From: Phytophthora colocasiae | Lineage: Eukaryota > Oomycota > Peronosporomycetes > Peronosporales > Peronosporaceae | NCBI GenBank assembly: GCA_018806915.1 | Contig: JAGKQI010000085.1 | Span: 744,001-808,000 of the forward strand | Length of the DNA stretch: 64,000 bases | Direction of reading: 5' to 3' | Part shown: positions 55,456 to 63,831 of the stretch, one piece after another | Numbering within the stretch: position 1 is the first letter of the stretch | Layout: each line of letters opens with the position of its first letter | Notes under the pieces: model-generated | The model's database searches: none | What the model saw: the letters and a program-made list of their open reading frames with translations, nothing else | Told to the model about the DNA's origin: nothing | Made by a program: the position numbers and the translations under genes

Positions 55456-55475
55456 ACGCGGGGCGGTCTACTGGG
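55434..55475 (+). promoter_or_regulatory. -1 programmed ribosomal frameshift signal of E
   Basis: GGGAAAC (55434-55440) in correct phase (GGA AAC in gag frame), 7-nt spacer, then CCCAGTAGA (55448-55456) pairing TCTACTGGG (55467-55475) with a 10-nt GC-rich loop. Protease is in the -1 frame and is open from 55440. Heptamer, spacing and frame all fit a classical site. Confidence 0.8.
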
Positions 55476-56590
55476 GAAGAACCGAGTTCTGCAGTGCGTG
55501 AGAGGCACTGGGGCTCAGCCCCGAAGAGCTCCGTGCTCTTGAACACGGAACGTGCGAGCAAGCAGGGCTTGCTGGTCATCCAGGTGAACGTAAAGGGCTT
55601 CAAGAAGCCGTGGATCGTGTTGATCGATTCGGGAGCGTCTGGCAACTATGTCAGACGCTCCACCGTTGAAGGTAGTCAGCAATATGCTGAGGCGCTTCGA
55701 GCGCGAAGAGGTGACACAGTCACAGTCCGTCTAGCGACGGGCGTCCGTGTCACGGTGGCCAAGGTCCCCAGCTGAAGTTCTTGGACTTCGATAGCGTGGA
55801 ACGCTGCTTGGTCCTGGACCTGAATTCGAGGTACGACCTCATACTTGGCATCGTGTGGCTGGAGCGCCACGAGCCATGGATTGATTGGAGGTCGAAGACC
55901 TTAGGTGCTACGCACTTCTCTCCTAGTGGAGCTTTGGCGAGTCATGAACCCACCTCTGCTAGGAAGCAGAAGCGCTATTGGTGCGAGCATCGAGCCGAGT
56001 CGGCTATGATGCTGGAAGTCGGTGTGTCCGAGTTAGGGGACAGCACCGAGTGCGAAGACCGCAGTCCTGTTGAGCGCATAGCGCTGGTTGACAGTGAGTC
56101 AACGTGTGGGCAAAGCTCACGTAACCCCTGTGGGGCGGCACGTACTCCGCCGAGTGACGCCGATCATGGACCGTCACTGGATGCCGATGGCATCGGGCCT
56201 TACCAGGCCGTGAACTGTGGGGCGGCACGTACTCCGTCGAGTGATACTGGTCGTGCACCAAGTCGATCGCTGAGTGTCTCTGACACTGGACCTGTTACGG
56301 TCATTGATTGTGCAGCGGCACGTACTCCGCTGAGCGGCATCGGTCGTCGACCGAGTGGATCGCAGAGTGTCACTGACACTGGGCCCGAAGGGGCCGAAAC
56401 CTGTGCGGCGGCACGTACTCCGTCTAGTGACGTCGGCGGTAGACCGAGTCAGTCACTGAGTGTCACTGACACTGGGCCGGGCAAGGCCATAACCTGTGCG
56501 GCGGCACGTACTCCGTCGAGTGGACGTTCGTCGGGCGACGACGTCGTAAGGCCCTATGGGCGAGACGCTCTGCGTCTGAGTCGTCCGTGA
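55440..56590 (+). pseudogene. pol: Protease and repeat-bearing linker of E pol
   Basis: Reads from the slippery site. Catalytic VLIDSGASGNYVRR near 55615-55655. The frame ends at 55773 (AKVPS stop) and resumes in the next frame (LKFLDFDSVERCLVLDL, YDLILGIVWLERHEPWIDW), so one base was gained or lost near 55770. A linker with a 31-residue repeat follows, ending at 56590, where the RT frame starts with another shift near 56585. Two indels therefore separate Gag-Pro from RT in this copy. Confidence 0.85.
56134..56530 (+). repeat. 93-bp tandem repeat in the E protease-RT linker
   Basis: The word GGCGGCACGTACTCCG recurs at 56134, 56221, 56314, 56407 and 56500, that is 87, 93, 93 and 93 bases apart. 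In frame it encodes a 31-aa unit such as CAAARTPSSD followed by SVTDTGP. Unit length is a multiple of three, so expansion keeps the frame. Confidence 0.85.
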
Positions 56591-59500
56591 CGTCAAGTGT
56601 CAACGCACGGGAGGGCTGTGGGCAGCTATACACTCTGGTTGATGGAGTGGACGGCAGTGCCGAAGGCAGCGTCCTGCTGGACGGACTGCCGAGTGTTGAC
56701 AAGCTCCTTGAGCTAGAAGAGATGTCGTTCGCCGACTTTGGCGATGCCTTGAAGGCTGGCGAACTCGCCGAGGTGGTCATCGTTCGACCTGAGGAGGAGT
56801 TAAACTCATCGTCCCTCGTAGACGAGTCCGTCTTGGCCGAGGTCAAGAAGGCGCTGAGCGCCAGGAGCGGATCGGAGATCCTCAAGAATCCCTCGGACCC
56901 CTTCTACTCCTTGCGGAAGGAATATGGAGACGTTGTCTCGAAGGAACCACCGAGTGGCCTGCCTCCTGACCGAGGCGTTCGTCACGAGATCGACTTAGTT
57001 CCCGGAACTAAATACTGCGTGACCCGGCAGTGGCCTCTTCCTAAAGATCAATGCGACGTCATTGACGCCTTCTTCCGCGCGAAGCACGCGGCGGGTCTCG
57101 TGCGCGAGAGCAAGTCTCCGCACTCCGCGCCAACGTTCTGTGTCAGAAAGCCGAATGGCAAGTGGCGCATCGTTCATGCTTTTAACAAGCTCAACGCTGC
57201 CACGATTCCGGCGCAGACGCCGATTCCTAGGAAGGATGTTCTTCAGAACAACATGGTGGGTTGCACCATGTACAGTGCGCTCGACTTGGTCGACGGCTAC
57301 TATCAGCTGCTCATGCGAGCCAATGATATCCCGCTCACGGCGGTGAGCACTCCGAGCGGTATGCTCTGGGAGTGGCTCGTCATGCCCCAAGGGCTGTCGA
57401 ACGCGCCTGCAACGTTCAACCGTCTAGTGACGCAACTGTTTAGACCCCTGCGGGTATTCGCACAGACGTACTTTGACGACGTGTTCGTCCACAGTCGTGC
57501 TGAGCACGGGAAGTCTGATGTCGAGGTACACGTGGAGCACGTACGAGCTGTGCTCGAGTGTATGCGCAATAACAAGTTGTACGCCAACGCGGACAAGTGC
57601 GTCTTTGGCGCGGAAGAAATCCCTTTCCTAGGGTGCTTCATTGGGAAGCATGGTCTTCGTGCTGATCCAGCAAAGGTCAAGGCCATTGTGGACTGGCCGG
57701 TTCCCTTGAACCAGAAGGACTTGCGTAAGTGGCTGGGTTTGGCCAACTACTTGCACAAGTACAGCGAGAACTACGCTGAGTTGGCTCGGCCACTGTCGGA
57801 TCTCCTTAAGAAGGATGCCGAGTGGGTATGGTGTGCCGAGCACGAGAATGCGTTCACTTGTATCAAGGATAGCCTGCTTCAGGCACCGATATTGGCGTTG
57901 CCAGACCCCGCTCGTCCGTTTATCGTCGTCTGTGACGCCTCGGACTTTGCCATCGGCAGTGCTTTGCTACAAGCGGACGCCGAAGGGCGCGAACGCGTCA
58001 TTGCGTTTGAGTCTCGGCAGCTCAAGGCTGCTGAGAAGAACTATCCAGTTCATGACAAGGAGCTACTTGCGATGAAGTACGCTCTCGTCAAATTCAGGGT
58101 TCAGCTGCTCGGCTCCAAGCCGTTTGTGATCTACACGGATCATGCGTCACTACGCACAGCGACGCAGTCGCCTCACCTCTCGCAGAGGATGGCCCGATGG
58201 CTCTCCTTCTTTGCGGAGTATAACTTCGAGGTGAAGTACAAGCCTGGCAGGCAGAACGTCCTCGCTGACGCGTTATCACGTCGCCCGGACTATGAGTTAT
58301 CTCATGTCACCTCGGTGACGTCGTCCGTGACGGACATGGTTCGAGCAGCGTACGCTCAGGACGACTCTTGTGTCGCGCTGCTTCAAGCTCTGGGGAGCGA
58401 TGAGTTTAAAGACTCAAAGGTGACTCTGTCACGACGCCTAAAGGCGAGACTCCAACGCTACAGCCTGGAAGGCGGTCTGCTGTACTACAGCACGGGTCAG
58501 AATGACCCACCACGAGTGGTGGTTCCTCACGATGAGGATCTGAAGTACCGTATCCTCTATGAGGCCCATGACACACCCACAGGCGGCCACCTCGGTCGCG
58601 AGAAGACGTACGGCTCGGTGAGCTCCATGTACTGGTGGCCGAAGATGTACAAGTGGGTCAGCACATATGTGCGCACGTGCGAGACGTGTCAGCGGGTTAA
58701 ACCCTCGCCGCATGCGGCTGCGCCTTTGGCGAGCTTACCTGTACCCTCTGGGTGTTGGCAGTCCATAAGTATGGACTTTGTGTTTGGCCTGCCGAAGGAC
58801 TCGGCAGGCAACACGGGCGTGGTGGTCTTTGTTGACCGTCTGAGCAAGATGGCTCACCTAGCGGCTGTGCCGGACACCGTCGATGGCGCTGGTACAGCGA
58901 CGATCTTCATCGATCGGGTCTTCCGCCAGCATGGGCTGCCTGAGACCATTGTCTCGGATCGAGATCCCCGTTTCACGGGTCACTTCTGGACGTCCGTCTT
59001 CAAGGTGCTGGGCACTCGACTGGACATGTCCACGGCGGACCATCCGCAGACCGACGGTCAGACCGAACGCGTGAACCGCGTTCTGGAGGACATCCTTCGC
59101 AGCGTATGCGCTGAAACGCCGAAGCGTTGGAGCGCTATGCTCCCTCTCGTTGAGTTCTCCATGAACAATGCGGTGCATGCCTCGACAGGCTTCACCCCGT
59201 TCTACGTGAACGGCCTTGCGCATCCGCGCGTCCCGCTCACTCCGCCTCGCGGTAGCCTTGGGCTTAGTGGGGGAGAGGCTGTGCCGTCGCTCGACTCCGA
59301 GCTTGCTGATATCAGCCCTTCTGCTGTGCGTAAACAAGTCGATGACTTCCTCTCGGTGAGATTGAGCGTATTACGCCGTGTGCGTGACGCGATGGCCGAA
59401 AGCCAAGACGTTCAGAAAGAACAGGCTGATGCAAAAGGCAGAGGCAATGTATGGGAATTTAAGGTCGGTGACCAGGTTTTATTAAACGCTAAGAACCTAC

Positions 59501-59841
59501 CTACACATGCAGTGTCCAGTGTCTTTAAGACGAAATTGCGTCCGCGTTTCATCGGACCATTTACGGTCGTGGCCAAGAAGGGCCTGGCATACACGCTTGA
59601 CTTACCAAAGCGGATGCAAACACACCCTGTGTACTACGTCGGCTTGCTTAAGCCATATCGGGACCCCGCGGGGGTGAGCGCGGAGGCGCTGGCGCCGACG
59701 GCACGCGCCCAGGCTGCGTCATCTGCAGCAGCAACGTCACCTAACCCCGCAGCTCAGCGAGCTGAAGCTCCTGCTGGTGCATGCGAGCGGTCAGAGACTT
59801 CGAGCCAAGCCACCCGGCTCTCGATCTCCTCCATGTCGTGA
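56587..59841 (+). CDS. pol: Pol of E: RT, RNase H, integrase (uninterrupted ORF, 1084 aa)
   Basis: The ORF begins at 56587 on a non-ATG triplet (ACG... in the open frame); the protein is probably released from a Gag-Pol precursor. RT spans about residues 140-330: YCVTRQWPLP, APTFCVRKPNGKWR, YSALDLVDGYYQL, FNRLVTQLF and active site YFDDVFVHS (about 295). A single RNase H spans about 445-560: catalytic VVCDASDFAIGSALLQ, HDKELLAMKYAL, YTDHASLRT, here with the normal Asp residues, and RQNVLADALSR. Integrase: HHCC (HDTPTGGHLGREKT, CETCQRVKP) about 660-705, Asp in ISMDFVFGLP, Asp in VSDRDPRFTGHF, Glu in TDGQTERVNRVLEDI. GPY/F near the end (RPRFIGPFTVV, HPVYYVGLLKPY). This is the best preserved polymerase in the window. 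It stops before the chromodomain. Confidence 0.92.
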   Translation: MTSSVNAREGCGQLYTLVDGVDGSAEGSVLLDGLPSVDKLLELEEMSFADFGDALKAGELAEVVIVRPEEELNSSSLVDESVLAEVKKALSARSGSEILKNPSDPFYSLRKEYGDVVSKEPPSGLPPDRGVRHEIDLVPGTKYCVTRQWPLPKDQCDVIDAFFRAKHAAGLVRESKSPHSAPTFCVRKPNGKWRIVHAFNKLNAATIPAQTPIPRKDVLQNNMVGCTMYSALDLVDGYYQLLMRANDIPLTAVSTPSGMLWEWLVMPQGLSNAPATFNRLVTQLFRPLRVFAQTYFDDVFVHSRAEHGKSDVEVHVEHVRAVLECMRNNKLYANADKCVFGAEEIPFLGCFIGKHGLRADPAKVKAIVDWPVPLNQKDLRKWLGLANYLHKYSENYAELARPLSDLLKKDAEWVWCAEHENAFTCIKDSLLQAPILALPDPARPFIVVCDASDFAIGSALLQADAEGRERVIAFESRQLKAAEKNYPVHDKELLAMKYALVKFRVQLLGSKPFVIYTDHASLRTATQSPHLSQRMARWLSFFAEYNFEVKYKPGRQNVLADALSRRPDYELSHVTSVTSSVTDMVRAAYAQDDSCVALLQALGSDEFKDSKVTLSRRLKARLQRYSLEGGLLYYSTGQNDPPRVVVPHDEDLKYRILYEAHDTPTGGHLGREKTYGSVSSMYWWPKMYKWVSTYVRTCETCQRVKPSPHAAAPLASLPVPSGCWQSISMDFVFGLPKDSAGNTGVVVFVDRLSKMAHLAAVPDTVDGAGTATIFIDRVFRQHGLPETIVSDRDPRFTGHFWTSVFKVLGTRLDMSTADHPQTDGQTERVNRVLEDILRSVCAETPKRWSAMLPLVEFSMNNAVHASTGFTPFYVNGLAHPRVPLTPPRGSLGLSGGEAVPSLDSELADISPSAVRKQVDDFLSVRLSVLRRVRDAMAESQDVQKEQADAKGRGNVWEFKVGDQVLLNAKNLPTHAVSSVFKTKLRPRFIGPFTVVAKKGLAYTLDLPKRMQTHPVYYVGLLKPYRDPAGVSAEALAPTARAQAASSAAATSPNPAAQRAEAPAGACERSETSSQATRLSISSMS

Positions 59842-60115
59842 GCGAGACGGGCATGCGAATGCCAAACACTCTCCATGTTCCCTTGAAGGGACTGAGAGTA
59901 TCGATCGAGCGATCGAGTTGATACCAGGCGCGCTGCGACAGATAACGCTCGTCACACTCATCGAGTATTGCGTTCCGCAGCGAATCGGCCTCCTCCACCG
60001 TTGCTCGACGAGCAGGGGACCCCCCCATTACCACGTGGAGCGCCTGATGGTGCGGCGTCGCCACCGTAGTCAAAACCAGTATCTGGTGAAGTGGCGTGGG
60101 TATCCTCATTCCCAA
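59741..60115 (-). pseudogene. Antisense gene remnant of E, overlapping pol end
   Basis: A minus-strand frame of about 124 codons whose C-terminal part (LRNAILDECDERYLSQ, WYQLDRSIDTLSPF, SLTARMHQQELQLAEL) is helical and charged. It lies opposite the pol tail and chromodomain, as in F and G. The upstream part is lost where E joins G at about 60200. Weaker as a gene call than F. Confidence 0.45.
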
Positions 60116-60202
60116 AACTCGTGGGAGTTTGAAGGGCCCCTGAGGCAGGACTGCCCTGGCGTCGTGGACGCTTTTGATCGCGAAGATCGGAGGGCTCGAG
60201 GT
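59999..60202 (+). pseudogene. pol: Chromodomain of E pol, out of frame
   Basis: HYHVERLMVRRRHRSQ, QYLVKWRGYPHSQNSWE and VVDAFDRE form a chromodomain in the frame one base away from pol, whose ORF stops at 59841. A base change in the linker or recoding separates them. E ends here, and G integrase starts at PFYLNGL (about 60203). Confidence 0.75.
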
Positions 60203-61430
60203 CGCCGTTCTACTTGAACGGGCTTCGGAACCCCCTGGTGCCGCTCACACTGGGTGGGGGCACCGCGGCTTCGAGAGTAAGTGCGGGAGAGGCTCGGAAA
60301 GAGCTTTCCTCCCAGGTTTCCGGTGTGGAACCAGCCGCGCTGCGGAAGAAGTTGTCGACATTTGTCGGCAACAGGCTGAATGTGATCAGCCGGGTGCGAG
60401 ATACAATGGCACTCGTACAGGACAAGCAAAAGGAGTACTCAGACCAACATGGAAGAGGAAACTTAAGTGTATTGAATGTGGGTGACTTAGTGCTACTCGA
60501 CACTAGGAACCTACCTCTTAACACTGTTAGCTCCACGGTGAGCAACAAGTTGAAGCATCGCTTCATTGGACCCTTCAAGGTCCTGGGTAGGCACGGCGCT
60601 GCCTACACGATCGACTTGCCTAAGTCGATGACGACCCACCCGACGTTTTATGTGGGTCGTCTGAAGCGGTACCATGACCCTCAGGGTCATGCGGCCCCTC
60701 AAGAGGTTGAAGGCGGCCGCGAGGAGGAGAGTGAACCTTCTCGACGCGACATTGAGCGTCAGGCGCATAGCGCCCCAGGTAATAGGGAGTTTGGTGACTC
60801 CCAGGGGCGAAGCCGTACCCCGGTGGAAGGTACGAGCGGTGTGGATACACCAAGGGGCCAAGTGAGTAGGCCCCTAGGCGCGAGTCGCGCGACGACGGGG
60901 AGTACGCGTACGGTTGCGACTCTCGGCGAGACATCGTCGCCTGAAGGTCGTAGACCTCTTGACGAAGGGAGTCAAGTGCCCGCGAAGAGGCACTACGGTC
61001 TACACGACCATGAAGACCCTGCATCGCGAGACGCAGGTCTTCCAGTAGGCGCACGACACCAGGTTGGCCGACTGCAGGGCAGCCTGGCCGCCAACACCAA
61101 GACCAAGAGCGACCTCAAGCGCGAGGACACGCGCTCGGAGGAGGCGGATCTCCTCCTGTTGCTGAGCAACAAGTTGGTCAAGAGGCCCAATCGAAGGCCT
61201 CTGAGTCCCCAACGTCGGGGACGGCTCGAAAGAGCAGTCGAGCGAGGCCTCCTCCGGCTTTGCTTGACCGGAACGGAGAACGCCACTACCATGTGGAGCG
61301 GGTTCTCCAGGAGCGGCGTCGCGGTGGGAAGCGCCAGGTGGCGCGGGTACCCTGCGTCTGCAGATTGAGCGGCTCCAGGTTGACTGCCCGAAGGCTGTCG
61401 CGTGCTGGGAAGAGGCGCGGCGACAGCCTC
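60203..61430 (+). pseudogene. pol: Integrase C-terminus and chromodomain of G
   Basis: Starts PFYLNGLRNPLVPLTLGG, which aligns with E PFYVNGLAHPRVPLT, then VISRVRDTMALVQDKQKEY, LNVGDLVLLDTRNLP, HRFIGPFKVLGRHG, HPTFYVGRLKRYHDP. The frame stays open through a low-complexity linker to 61368. The chromodomain is split: NGERHYHVERVLQERRR in one frame (61260 on) and RWRGYPASAD in the other. Related to E but a separate, 5'-truncated copy. Confidence 0.82.
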
Positions 61431-62784
61431 GTACGTAATCCGCGGCTTCTTAGCCGCTGAACGGAGTTGGGACACAGGTGTATGTGTTCCATACCCGCGC
61501 TCACTACGAGCGCTGGACTGAGACTCAGTTCTCAGTCGCTCCATCTGATGATGGAACTTACGTTTGCCTACAAGGTGGGCAAACTGAACACGAAGGTCCC
61601 GGAGACGGAGGATGTCCTCCAGGTGATCTTCGTCACGGAGTTTGTTGAACTCCTGGGTTGACTTGACTGTCAACCGGACCCATCGCCAAAAGAGGTCCTC
61701 ATCGTCGACCCACGACGCAGTGTTCTCTGGGAGAACCCATGGGTAACCCCACGTGGGCTTGAGACCACCCTTAGTCTCAGGCTTCTTGCGAAGCGAGGTG
61801 AATTCCTTGAGAGGAATTCGGTGCTGTGGTAGAAGCACGCACCTGGCAACAGAGAGGTTGCCTTGAAAGAGAGGTTCTTTCTGAACCAAGGCCCGCTCAT
61901 AGGCGCATTTGGAGGCATGGTCCCCTATGAGAGGACGTGGGTCCTGGAGCTGCTCGAGGTACGCAGCAGCTCCCGAGCCTTGCTCGGGCGGGTAGTATCC
62001 CCGCTGGTGGTCAGAGTCCTCATCGTGTTGATGAGACTCACATGCGACCGTTGGTGCGGTGCGCATTGGCTGTTGAGCAGCCTGAAAGAGCTCTTGCTGC
62101 TCATCGAGATCGTTAGTGATCTCTTGGGGCTCGCGGATGAGCCCCTACTCCTCATCGGCGTCGTCATCGTCGACGTCGTCGGGGCCGAAGATCTCTTCGA
62201 GCTCCCTTATCCTTGTGATGTGTTGACAAGGAGACTGTGAAGCATGACGCTTCTTGGAGTTGGTGCTGGACACCTTCTCCTCTGCCAGAATGGCCCGGGC
62301 GCGTTCGCGCCCTTCAGCAAATGTCAGATGTCTGACAGGTGGTGGCGTAGTGTCGCCACCACGGCCGCTGGTGTTGTCGGGAAGACTTGGACGCGGTGTA
62401 CTTGTCTCCATGGTACTCCTCCGTGGTCGGAGCACCTGCCGCAGGCTTGCCCTCAGCGTCATCGTTGTCGCTCTCGTCGCCCGAGTAGCTGACAAGAGTC
62501 GCTTCGTGTTGGGAAGGACTCCAGGAACCGGGACTATTGTCCCTATACTCGAACCGAGGATTCGGTCGAGTATCAGGCGATAGGGACGGAGACCTACTGC
62601 GCCTTTGGCTAGGGCTAGCCGTCGCAGCAGTGCTGCTGGGCGAGCTAAGAGCCCTGGAGGCCACATTGGTGGCCTCATGAAGTGCCGAAGCCTTGCCGCG
62701 AGGCTTGGCTGGCTTGGAAGTTGGCTTTGCAGCCTTCTTCCGTGAAGACGCTTGCGCGTCTGGGTTTGCACCTTTTGCAGACAT
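60620..62784 (-). pseudogene. Antisense gene (aORF) of G, frameshifted
   Basis: Start ATG 62784 (MSAKGANPDAQASSRKKAA). Pieces: 62784 to about 62350, then another frame to 62145 (HLTFAEGRERARAILAEE, RIRELEEIFGPDDVDDDD, stop), 62066-61300 (PTWGYPWVLPENTASWVDD, FWRWVRLTVKSTQEFNKL, VQFAHLVGKRKFHHQMERL), then two frames with coiled coil (LVAQQQEEIRLLRARVLALE; LDSLRQEVYDLQATMSRR) to the stop at 60620. Layout parallels F: Lys/Ser start, acidic run, folded middle, coiled-coil tail opposite pol. About 700 residues if whole. Function unknown. Confidence 0.65.
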
Positions 62785-62953
62785 GTTGCTGGGCTTCCAA
62801 GGAAGCCTGGTACGCGTTGGCAGTGCGCCCTGTGCTCTGTGAGAGCAGAAGCCGCAGCGATAAGAGCTGGCGGCAGGTCGATCGATTTCGACATTGAAGA
62901 GAGAAATGTGAAAGGGATTTTCTCTCTTCTCTGATTGGACGAGAGTCGAATCT

Positions 62954-62965
62954 AAGTGGGGAGGA
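62954..62965 (+). other. Polypurine tract of G
   Basis: AAGTGGGGAGGA directly before TGTTCTCGG, placed as expected after the aORF start. Supports 62966 as the start of the G LTR. Confidence 0.5.
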
Positions 62966-63500
62966 TGTTCTCGGAAATTTTTTTTTCCGAGCTAAGGGGT
63001 AGATCCCAGTCGCCTGCTATTCCTCTACTTTCTTGTCCCTGTGAAATTCGTTTTGACTCTTTGGTCGGGTGGGCTGTCTGGAACGACTGCTATATATTAT
63101 GTTTTATATAATTTTATAAATTCGGATGGATGTTGCTCCTGTCGTCTACCAGCAACATCAAATGGTAATTTAAAAACAAAGTTGAAATTTATTCGACCAA
63201 TCATAACAAAATAAAACATGTTTTCGCTTGTGATGTTGCGCGAATGTCGCCAATAGGATATTGTCGTGATTGCAACGAAACTTCCTTCCGGTCGCGTACC
63301 TTTACACCGCAACGGGACTATGATCGAGGTAAGCGGTGAGTGATGGGATCACAAGGTCATCAAGAGTGTACCTGGTTGAGAAGCAGACCTTTAGATCGTT
63401 GAGAACCAGATCTTTGATGGATTGATAGCGACAGGATGAGCGCCGCGCTCCGTTAGACCTTAGGCATTCTGATAAAAGCAAGTTTCGGCTGAAGTCGACC
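62966..63500. other. Likely G LTR start, then AT-rich unassigned DNA
   Basis: TGTTCTCGG opens with an inverted repeat CTCGGAAA/TTTCCGAG around T residues (62970-62992). No matching LTR end (GAACA) or second copy was found. Further on, GATGTTGCT/AGCAACATC (about 63127-63157) and AT-rich runs near 63090-63120 and 63165-63220. No convincing gene. Confidence 0.35.
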
Positions 63501-63815
63501 ATGACCAAGCGTGTTTTTCGTGGCACCTCCACTGCCGCTATGGAGCCAGATGTCGCTGTGGAATCAGCGCAGAGGAAGACTGGTGAAGCCAAAGAGGGGG
63601 TCTCCACGGATATGGAAGCAGTGCGGGTGGCGACTGGTGAAACCAAAGAGGGAATTTCCACGGGCGGTGTAGCGTTGCATGCAGTTGTGAAAACAACAAA
63701 AAGGGTGCGAAAGGTGGTGGTACCAGGGGAAGCGGAAATGCGAAAGCGTCCGCGTGATATTGACTCTAACAGCAATACTGGGCGTGGTAACAAATGTCAA
63801 GCTCTGGGACATTAA
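63501..63815 (+). CDS. Hypothetical ORF, 104 aa, with internal repeat
   Basis: MTKRVFRGTSTAAMEPD to stop at 63815. Contains a 51-bp spaced repeat: TGGTGAAGCCAAAGAGGG near 63580 and TGGTGAAACCAAAGAGGG near 63631, giving TGEAKEGVST and TGETKEGIST. The C-terminus is Lys/Arg-rich (KTTKRVRKVVVPGEAE), which may localise it to the nucleus. No family recognised. It lacks retroelement motifs and may mark the edge of another element or a host gene. Confidence 0.4.
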   Translation: MTKRVFRGTSTAAMEPDVAVESAQRKTGEAKEGVSTDMEAVRVATGETKEGISTGGVALHAVVKTTKRVRKVVVPGEAEMRKRPRDIDSNSNTGRGNKCQALGH

Positions 63816-63831
63816 CACGACCAATCTGGCA

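Larger units (their letters stand above)
52203..62965. repeat. Dense array of short perfect hairpins across F, E and G
   Basis: Perfect inverted repeats follow one another through coding and non-coding DNA. Examples, with arms and outer coordinates: CCGTTCAA/TTGAACGG 52232-52252; CGGACTACC/GGTAGTCCG 52342-52366; CGAGAGGCC/GGCCTCTCG 52378-52400; CGATCGTG/CACGATCG 52563-52583; CGGAACGTCC/GGACGTTCCG 52771-52797; GGGTACACGG/CCGTGTACCC 52928-52951; GTGTTGCCAA/TTGGCAACAC 52975-52997; CTTTGTTGAA/TTCAACAAAG 53140-53162; GTCTTTGAGTC/GACTCAAAGAC 53272-53296; GATACTGTTG/CAACAGTATC 53324-53351; GACATCCTCG/CGAGGATGTC 53612-53638; TCTAACAGTTA/TAACTGTTAGA 54040-54064; ATTGGTAGAAA/TTTCTACCAAT 54162-54191; GGAGCGTCTG/CAGACGCTCC 55632-55661; GGAGCTGCT/AGCAGCTCC 61946-61973. 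They start right at the F breakpoint. Confidence 0.85.
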
